In this document: one piece after another, positions 59,555-64,000 of the stretch
Layout: every line of letters starts with the position of its first letter
Numbering within the stretch: position 1 is the first letter of the stretch
NCBI GenBank assembly: GCA_036351115.1
Contig: JAZBOL010000096.1
Location: 1 to 64,000, forward strand
Direction: 5' to 3'
Length of the DNA: 64,000 nucleotides
From: Marinihelvus sp036351115
Lineage (GTDB): Bacteria > Pseudomonadota > Gammaproteobacteria > Xanthomonadales > SZUA-36
Program-made: the position numbers and the translations under genes
The notes under the pieces: model-generated
The model's database searches: none
What the model was told of the DNA's origin: nothing
What the model saw: the letters and a program-made list of their open reading frames with translations, nothing else

Positions 59555-60229
59555 ATGAGCAACAACACCCCAACCACGCGAAAGAAGCCGCGGAATTCCA
59601 CGAATTCCGGATCGGGAGAAATGGGCTGGCAGGCCCGCAAGAGCGAGGCGACACGCAATCAGATCATCAACGCCGCGATCCGGTGCATCGTGGAATCCAG
59701 CTACTCCAACACCACGACCATGAAGATTGCCGAGAAAGCCGGCCTGTCACGCGGCGCGATGCTGCACCACTTTCCGAGCAAGCTGGACATCATTCGCGCG
59801 GTCGTCGACTACCTGCACGACAAGCGCCTGCAGGCTTTCCGGCGCTCCATCAAGGAGATCCCGGAAGAAGCGGACATGGTGCGAATGGCTGTCCGCTCCT
59901 ACTGGGCCCACGTGAACCACCCCCTGTACATCGCCATCTTCGAACTGGCGGTGGCGGCACGGACCGACGAGGAATTGCGGGACATTCTGCACCCGGCGCA
60001 AAAGGCGTTTGATGCCGAGTGGTACAACACCGCGCGGGAAGTATTCCCGGAGTGGCAGTCGGATCCGGACGCGTTCGACCTCGCCCTGAACCTGACCCAG
60101 CAGCTGATGGAAGGCATGTCCATCAGCCACTTCACCCACGCCCGGGAAACGGACGAGGAAGCGCTGCTCGACTACCTCGAGGCCAAGGTCCGGGAGCTCA
60201 AACCCACCAGCCCACCAGCACCGCGCTGA
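59555..60229 (+). CDS. TetR-family transcriptional regulator
   Basis: The start is at ATG 59555, with GGAG about six bases upstream; an ATG 15 bases earlier is possible. It has 224 residues. Residues about 22-80 are the helix-turn-helix: KSEATRNQIINAAIRCIVES, TTTMKIAEKAGLSRGAMLHH, FPSKLDIIRAVVDYL. The C-terminal ligand domain has no recognised type. It likely represses itself and the divergent SDR through the palindrome at 59465. Whether it also reads AAACAGTC sites is unlikely by sequence. Its 3' end overlaps the convergent YeiH-type gene by 32 bases. Confidence 0.92.
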   Translation: MSNNTPTTRKKPRNSTNSGSGEMGWQARKSEATRNQIINAAIRCIVESSYSNTTTMKIAEKAGLSRGAMLHHFPSKLDIIRAVVDYLHDKRLQAFRRSIKEIPEEADMVRMAVRSYWAHVNHPLYIAIFELAVAARTDEELRDILHPAQKAFDAEWYNTAREVFPEWQSDPDAFDLALNLTQQLMEGMSISHFTHARETDEEALLDYLEAKVRELKPTSPPAPR

Positions 60230-61256
60230 GTCCGCCCACCAGGAGCGCCGAGAACAGGCCGACGGCCAGGGGACGCAAACCCAGGCTGCGAATACCGGCG
60301 AGCCGGGTGCTCAGCCCCACGGAGGCCATGGCGACGCCAAGACACAGCTGGGCGAAACCGGATGCGAACGCCAGCCCGGCGTCCCACTGTGCGGGCGTCA
60401 GCATCCCCAGGGGACGGTCTCCCAGGTCGCCCACCGTCCGCAGCGCGCTCATCCCGGCGAAGCCGATGACGAACAGCGGGATCATGCGGTACCAGGGCCG
60501 GTTTTCCGTCCCGTCCTCACCGGCACGGCGATGGTACAGCGCGCCCAGCAGGGGAATCACGACCAGCATGCCCAGGTTGCGCACCAGCTTGGTGACCGTG
60601 GCGCCGTCGAGGGCTTCCGGCTGGCCGAACAGTTCTTCGTAGAGAATGCCGGCGCCAATGACCTGGGCCGTATCGTGAATGGCCGTCCCGAGAAACACCC
60701 CGGCCTGCAGGGCGTCGTTCGCGAAGAGCTGCCAGGACAGCCACGGGTAGGCCAGCATGGCCACCATGCCGAACAGGGTGATGCAGGCGATGGCGTAGGC
60801 CGTTTCGTCCTGGCGCGCGCGGATGGCGGGGGACAGGGCGGCAATGGCCGTCGATCCGCAGATCGCGGTCCCGACGGCGATCAGGGTGCCGAGCCGGGCG
60901 GACACCCCCACCCGGGAACCGATCCAGGTGACCAGGAGCAACGCGCAGACGACGCAAGCGACGATGACCGGCAGAGCCTCCAGGCCGATTTCGCCCACCT
61001 CGCTCAAGCCCAGGCGCAGACCGAGCAGCACGATCCCGAGTTTCAGGATTCGCGTGAGTCCGAACGCCACGCCCGGTTCGAAGACGGCGCGCAGACCGAC
61101 CGTGTTCCTCACCAGCACGCCGAGAAGGATGGCCAGCAGGACCGGACTGAGTGGGCTCCTGGGAAAGCCCGGCAGAATTTTGCCGACCCCGGCCGCCAGG
61201 AGAATCCCGGCAACTGCCAGCACGAGGGCGAGGGCCAGGCCGGGAAGGCGATTCAC
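60198..61256 (-). CDS. YeiH-type putative sulfate exporter (UPF0324)
   Basis: The 352-residue membrane protein begins MNRLPGLALALVLAVAGILL, with about nine to ten membrane helices. Family segments: FPRSPLSPVLLAILLGVLVR, GIVLLGLRLGLSEVGEIGLE, AVGTAICGSTAIAALSPAIR and GVFLGTAIHDTAQVIGAGIL. The AICGSTAIAA and GTAIHDTAQV patterns are typical. The family is annotated as a sulfate exporter mostly by association. Its convergent overlap with the TetR gene is 32 bases. No LysR regulator of the usual cysteine/sulfur type lies beside it. Confidence 0.88.
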   Translation of the reverse strand: MNRLPGLALALVLAVAGILLAAGVGKILPGFPRSPLSPVLLAILLGVLVRNTVGLRAVFEPGVAFGLTRILKLGIVLLGLRLGLSEVGEIGLEALPVIVACVVCALLLVTWIGSRVGVSARLGTLIAVGTAICGSTAIAALSPAIRARQDETAYAIACITLFGMVAMLAYPWLSWQLFANDALQAGVFLGTAIHDTAQVIGAGILYEELFGQPEALDGATVTKLVRNLGMLVVIPLLGALYHRRAGEDGTENRPWYRMIPLFVIGFAGMSALRTVGDLGDRPLGMLTPAQWDAGLAFASGFAQLCLGVAMASVGLSTRLAGIRSLGLRPLAVGLFSALLVGGLSAVLVGWWV

Positions 61257-61305
61257 AACGGTCAGCCCAACCCTGGATTGACGACGGGCGCCGCCGCGAC
61301 CGGGT

Positions 61306-63276
61306 TCACACGCATTCGAAGTCGTTCAGCCCCGTGGGCCGGCAGCGATCGGGCCAGCCGTACCTGCGCCAGTGCTGGTCGTAGCCGAGGGCGCGCACCC
61401 AGCCCTTGAAACGGGGGTCGCGCCGAAGCTCGACACCCCAGTTGTGCCAGACGGCCTCGGGGAGTCGATGCTCGAAGTAGGAACCCTCGAGGCTGACTTC
61501 CAGATCGAAGGCACGCGGTGAACCCATGATCAGCAGCGCTTCGAAGGCGACCAGCGGCGGCACCCGCTCGCCGGCCACGCCGTCGACGAAGGCATCCTCG
61601 ACGAAGCGCCGGCGGGGCGGATTCTCGAAGGCCTCCACGAGCAGGTCCGCGTAGGCCGGTGGCAGCGCACCCATGCGCAGCTGGATTCCCCGGAGCAAGG
61701 TTCGTGCCTGTTCCCAGTCTCCCAGGTAAAGGCTGGCCACCGCGGTGGCCAGGTCCCTGCGTGAAAACCGCTCCATGCCGCCGAGCACGATCATCGCCCG
61801 GTCCGGTTGCCCGCTGAAGTTCAGCGAACCGGCGAGAGAGCACCCGAGCAACTGATTCAGGGGATCGAGTCGATAGGCGTCCTGCAGAAGCGGAAGGAGA
61901 CCGTCGAAATAACCCATGCTCGTGGCGAGCATGGCGTGCCAGTGCAGCACGTCCGGGTCCTGGTTGCCGAGTTCCATGGCGCGTTCGAACAGCCCTGCCG
62001 CACGCAGCGGCTCTCCCTGCCACGACACGATCGCCGCGAGAACGCCCGTGGCCTCGGCCGACTCCGGATCGAGGTCCAGGGCGAACAACGCGCTGGTCTC
62101 GGCCCGTTCAAGCCATTCAGTACGGTCGGCGCCCTCGAGATAGGACGGCATCAGGAAGCTGGCGGATGCGATGCCGACGTGCGCCCGAACGAATTGCGGG
62201 TCGAGACGGACCGACGCCTGGAAGCTCTCCAGCGCGTCCTGGATTGCCTCGCTCTGACGGTTCAGTCGTTCGTCCAGCTGCGCCCGCCCCTTCAGGTAAA
62301 GCGTGTAGGCTTCGATGTTGGCGCTGGGTACGCCCCGCGAAGACATATTGACGGACGCGAGTCCCGGCGAACGGAGCGCCGTGACCACCCGGGAAGCAAT
62401 CTCTCCCTGGACCTGGTACACCTCGTCCATCGACAGGTCGAAGCGGTCCGCCCAGAGCGCCCTTCCACTCGGCGCATGGACCAGGGAAGCCATGACCAGC
62501 AGCCGCTCCCCATCCCGCTGAACGCTGCCTTCCAGCAGCGTTTCCACACCGAGCTGGTCCGCGATCTCCGCATTGTCCAGCCCGGAATCGCGAAAGGTGA
62601 ACGAAGAGGTGCTGGAGGCGACCCCCAGCCCTTCGTTCTCACCAAGGAGGCGCACGAGCTCCCGGGATACCCCCTCGGCGAAGTAACGATCGTTGTCATC
62701 CTCGCTGGCGGCCTCGAAAGGCATCACCGCGATACTGCTTGCACCGCTGAAGTCGGCGCCCGCCTGGCGCGCCGCCTCCACGGCGCTCTCGCGGGCCGTC
62801 TCACGGCTCGCATGGATCCAGTCGCGCCCGACGACCACCACCAGCACCAGGGCCAGGGCGGCCAGCACCGCCCATTGCACCGAGGTTCCGGTGGATGGGC
62901 TACTCGCTGCCGGGACAACGGTCTCTTCCGGTTCTGCCTTGACTTCGGGCGTCTCACCCGCTCGGCTGACCGGCACCGTCAATCGATAGCCCGTGCCGCG
63001 GACCACCGCGATGTAATCGCGTTCACACCCCGCCTGCTTCAGCGCGTTGCGCACCAGCACCACGCGTTTGTTGATGGTGCCGCGGTCGATAACCAGGCCA
63101 CTCCAGACTTCCGCCTCGAGCTGCGCCGTGGTGACCACGTTGGGTGCGTGCCTCACGAGCGTGAGCAGCAACGCGTAGGAAAGCGGAGGCAGGGAGACGG
63201 GAACGCCGTTCCGCGTCACCTCCTGGGTGCCGGCATCGAGCAACAGCGTGCCGATCTGGTAACGTTCGATTTCCAT
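61306..63276 (-). CDS. CadC-like membrane regulator with TolB-like and TPR domains
   Basis: The start is at ATG 63276 (656 residues), with AGAGGG just upstream. Residues about 1-100 are a winged-helix OmpR/PhoB-type DNA-binding domain (LSYALLLTLVRHAPNVVTTA, INKRVVLVRNALKQAG, YIAVVRGTGYRLTV). A membrane helix follows at about 135-155 (WAVLAALALVLVVVVGRDWI). Next comes a TolB/FlgO-like domain with SIAVMPFEAASEDDNDRYFA and ETLLEGSVQRDGERLLVMAS. The remainder is TPR-like (AHVGIASASFLMPSYLEGAD). Such proteins bind DNA and sense periplasmic cues directly. The target genes are unknown. Confidence 0.85.
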   Translation of the reverse strand: MEIERYQIGTLLLDAGTQEVTRNGVPVSLPPLSYALLLTLVRHAPNVVTTAQLEAEVWSGLVIDRGTINKRVVLVRNALKQAGCERDYIAVVRGTGYRLTVPVSRAGETPEVKAEPEETVVPAASSPSTGTSVQWAVLAALALVLVVVVGRDWIHASRETARESAVEAARQAGADFSGASSIAVMPFEAASEDDNDRYFAEGVSRELVRLLGENEGLGVASSTSSFTFRDSGLDNAEIADQLGVETLLEGSVQRDGERLLVMASLVHAPSGRALWADRFDLSMDEVYQVQGEIASRVVTALRSPGLASVNMSSRGVPSANIEAYTLYLKGRAQLDERLNRQSEAIQDALESFQASVRLDPQFVRAHVGIASASFLMPSYLEGADRTEWLERAETSALFALDLDPESAEATGVLAAIVSWQGEPLRAAGLFERAMELGNQDPDVLHWHAMLATSMGYFDGLLPLLQDAYRLDPLNQLLGCSLAGSLNFSGQPDRAMIVLGGMERFSRRDLATAVASLYLGDWEQARTLLRGIQLRMGALPPAYADLLVEAFENPPRRRFVEDAFVDGVAGERVPPLVAFEALLIMGSPRAFDLEVSLEGSYFEHRLPEAVWHNWGVELRRDPRFKGWVRALGYDQHWRRYGWPDRCRPTGLNDFECV

Positions 63277-63906
63277 GACCCTCTGCCCTCCCGGTTCCCG
63301 TCCCGGGGGCGTCAATGCTACCGCATCCGCATTTCTTCGTCGAAACTTCCATTAAATTTCATGGCCGCAGGAATTCATGGAAGCGGCGTGTTCCGTACAT
63401 TGCAGGGGTGCTTTGAAGCGCGGGCTGGTCATCCAGCCAGGAGCGTGACAGGTGCGAACACGGCGCCGGCCGATTGCCCGGTAACGAACGGGTTGCGATC
63501 ACCCACGGCCATCCCCCCTGGCCCGACCGCAACCCCGACGAGGGCGCACCGATACGCCGTGGTCACGCTCCAGGATGCAGAGGGAGAAACGGTTTTTCTC
63601 CGGACGGGCAGACCGTGTCCAGGGGCACGTCAACAAGAAGAAATGGAAAAGCCACCCGCGAGGGTGGCTTTTCTTGTAACAAGCGTCCTTCAGCAGCGCC
63701 TGACCCGGGTTTCCCGGGCACGCGACCGCGGCCTTCCGGCGCCACGCTCGACGCCGATCTGAATCCGGACCCCGGCATTCATCTTCCCAGTATCCCCCCT
63801 ACGCTGGCGGGTGCCGGGGTCCGTTTTACCCTCCCACCGCAGGGGCGCCTCATGCGCCGGAACCGCCCCCCCGGAGAGCTGCTGGCGAGGCCACGGGAAA
63901 CTCTTT
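63277..63906. other. Non-coding stretch before the last gene
   Basis: No frame in these 630 bases looks like a protein; longer open frames have high-GC arginine/proline-rich translations. The region holds a terminator-like hairpin at 63647. It may also contain the promoters of the regulator at 63276 and of the last gene. Nothing else was recognised. Confidence 0.5.
63647..63672. terminator. Orphan intrinsic-terminator-like hairpin
   Basis: AAAAGCCACCC / GGGTGGCTTTT form an 11-bp perfect stem with a GCGA loop, followed by TTC on the plus strand. It is suitable as a terminator in either direction. No gene is seen to end nearby on either strand, so it may end a small RNA or a transcript leader. 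Confidence 0.7.
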
Positions 63907-64000
63907 ATGCTTGCGCCCATGAGCGACGCATCCACAGCATCCTCCTCGTCTCACCTGGATCCCGAGGGAGAAGGGCTGAAGCTTCCGGCCGGCATTGAGC
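63907..64000 (+). CDS. Start of an unidentified gene (cut by window edge)
   Basis: From ATG 63907, or the in-frame ATG 63919, the frame stays open to the window end: MLAPMSDASTASSSSHLDPE, then GEGLKLPAGIE. A Ser-rich start followed by a more conserved-looking segment suits the beginning of a soluble protein. No clear ribosome site is visible for either ATG. Too little is seen to name it. Confidence 0.35.
   Translation, partial: MLAPMSDASTASSSSHLDPEGEGLKLPAGIE

Noticed and set aside
61807..63762. 651-codon plus-strand open frame opposite the CadC-like gene
   Set aside because: No recognisable domain. The minus strand has the winged helix, membrane helix and TPR segments in order.

Overview
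The window is GC-rich (about 65% by eye), densely coded DNA from what is most likely an environmental, probably marine, gammaproteobacterium. The evidence is an Entner-Doudoroff operon under HexR, a TonB-dependent receptor, a CadC-type membrane regulator, RND efflux genes, and a large accessory block for oxygenase- and CoA-dependent breakdown of an unidentified hydrophobic carbon source. The genus cannot be named. No rRNA, tRNA, CRISPR array or phage was found.

Layout. 1-1116: lower-GC accessory DNA; the end of an IS3-family element has cut a small secreted-protein gene that was translationally coupled to a 251-residue secreted protein. 1326-10470: lipoprotein, membrane protein, S9 peptidase, secreted TIM-barrel-like protein, exported methyltransferase-like protein, TPR/O-GlcNAc-transferase-like protein, membrane protein. 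10515-16137: zwf-pgl-edd-eda divergent from hexR, with two HexR-like operators between them. 16140-22048: RND pump, its adaptor and an outer-membrane barrel. 22175-25093: TetR regulator, fused ATP sulfurylase/APS kinase, small membrane protein. 25334-28843: TonB-dependent receptor with a strong terminator, then a VIT-family transporter.

28969-41665 and 47529-59393 are the two arms of a catabolic island. Arm 1 has a six-gene operon (Rieske oxygenase, HMG-CoA-synthase-like/DUF35 fusion, SCP-type thiolase, SDR, CMD-family protein, second Rieske oxygenase), then CoA-transferase, acyl-CoA dehydrogenase, VOC protein, Rieske ferredoxin, and an ABM / acyl-CoA ligase / ABM operon. Arm 2 is a nine-gene operon (two SDRs, ThuA-like protein, third Rieske oxygenase, thiamine-dependent E1 alpha and beta, E2, PQQ/haem c dehydrogenase, MaoC hydratase) divergent from a ferredoxin reductase/ferredoxin pair, then an SDR divergent from a TetR regulator. 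Between the arms (41680-47522) lie a hydrolase lipoprotein, a phospholipase D lipoprotein, a CASTOR/POLLUX-like channel and an outer-membrane protein. 60198-64000 has a YeiH-type transporter, a CadC/TolB/TPR regulator, a 0.6 kb non-coding stretch and the start of a further gene.

The most interesting signal is an 18-bp perfect palindrome, AAACAGTC-N2-GACTGTTT, found three times (35752, 39262, 56932), each at the promoter of a different island operon, with a degenerate fourth copy on the promoter of the TonB receptor. At four candidate promoters a -10-like hexamer lies 20 or 21 nt from the palindrome edge, which centres the site near -41.5. That is the classic position of a class II activator. 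The palindrome ties uptake, three Rieske oxygenases, a ferredoxin, CoA activation, a thiolase/DUF35 module and a thiamine-dependent cleavage module into one proposed regulon. Its substrate and its regulator are not identified.
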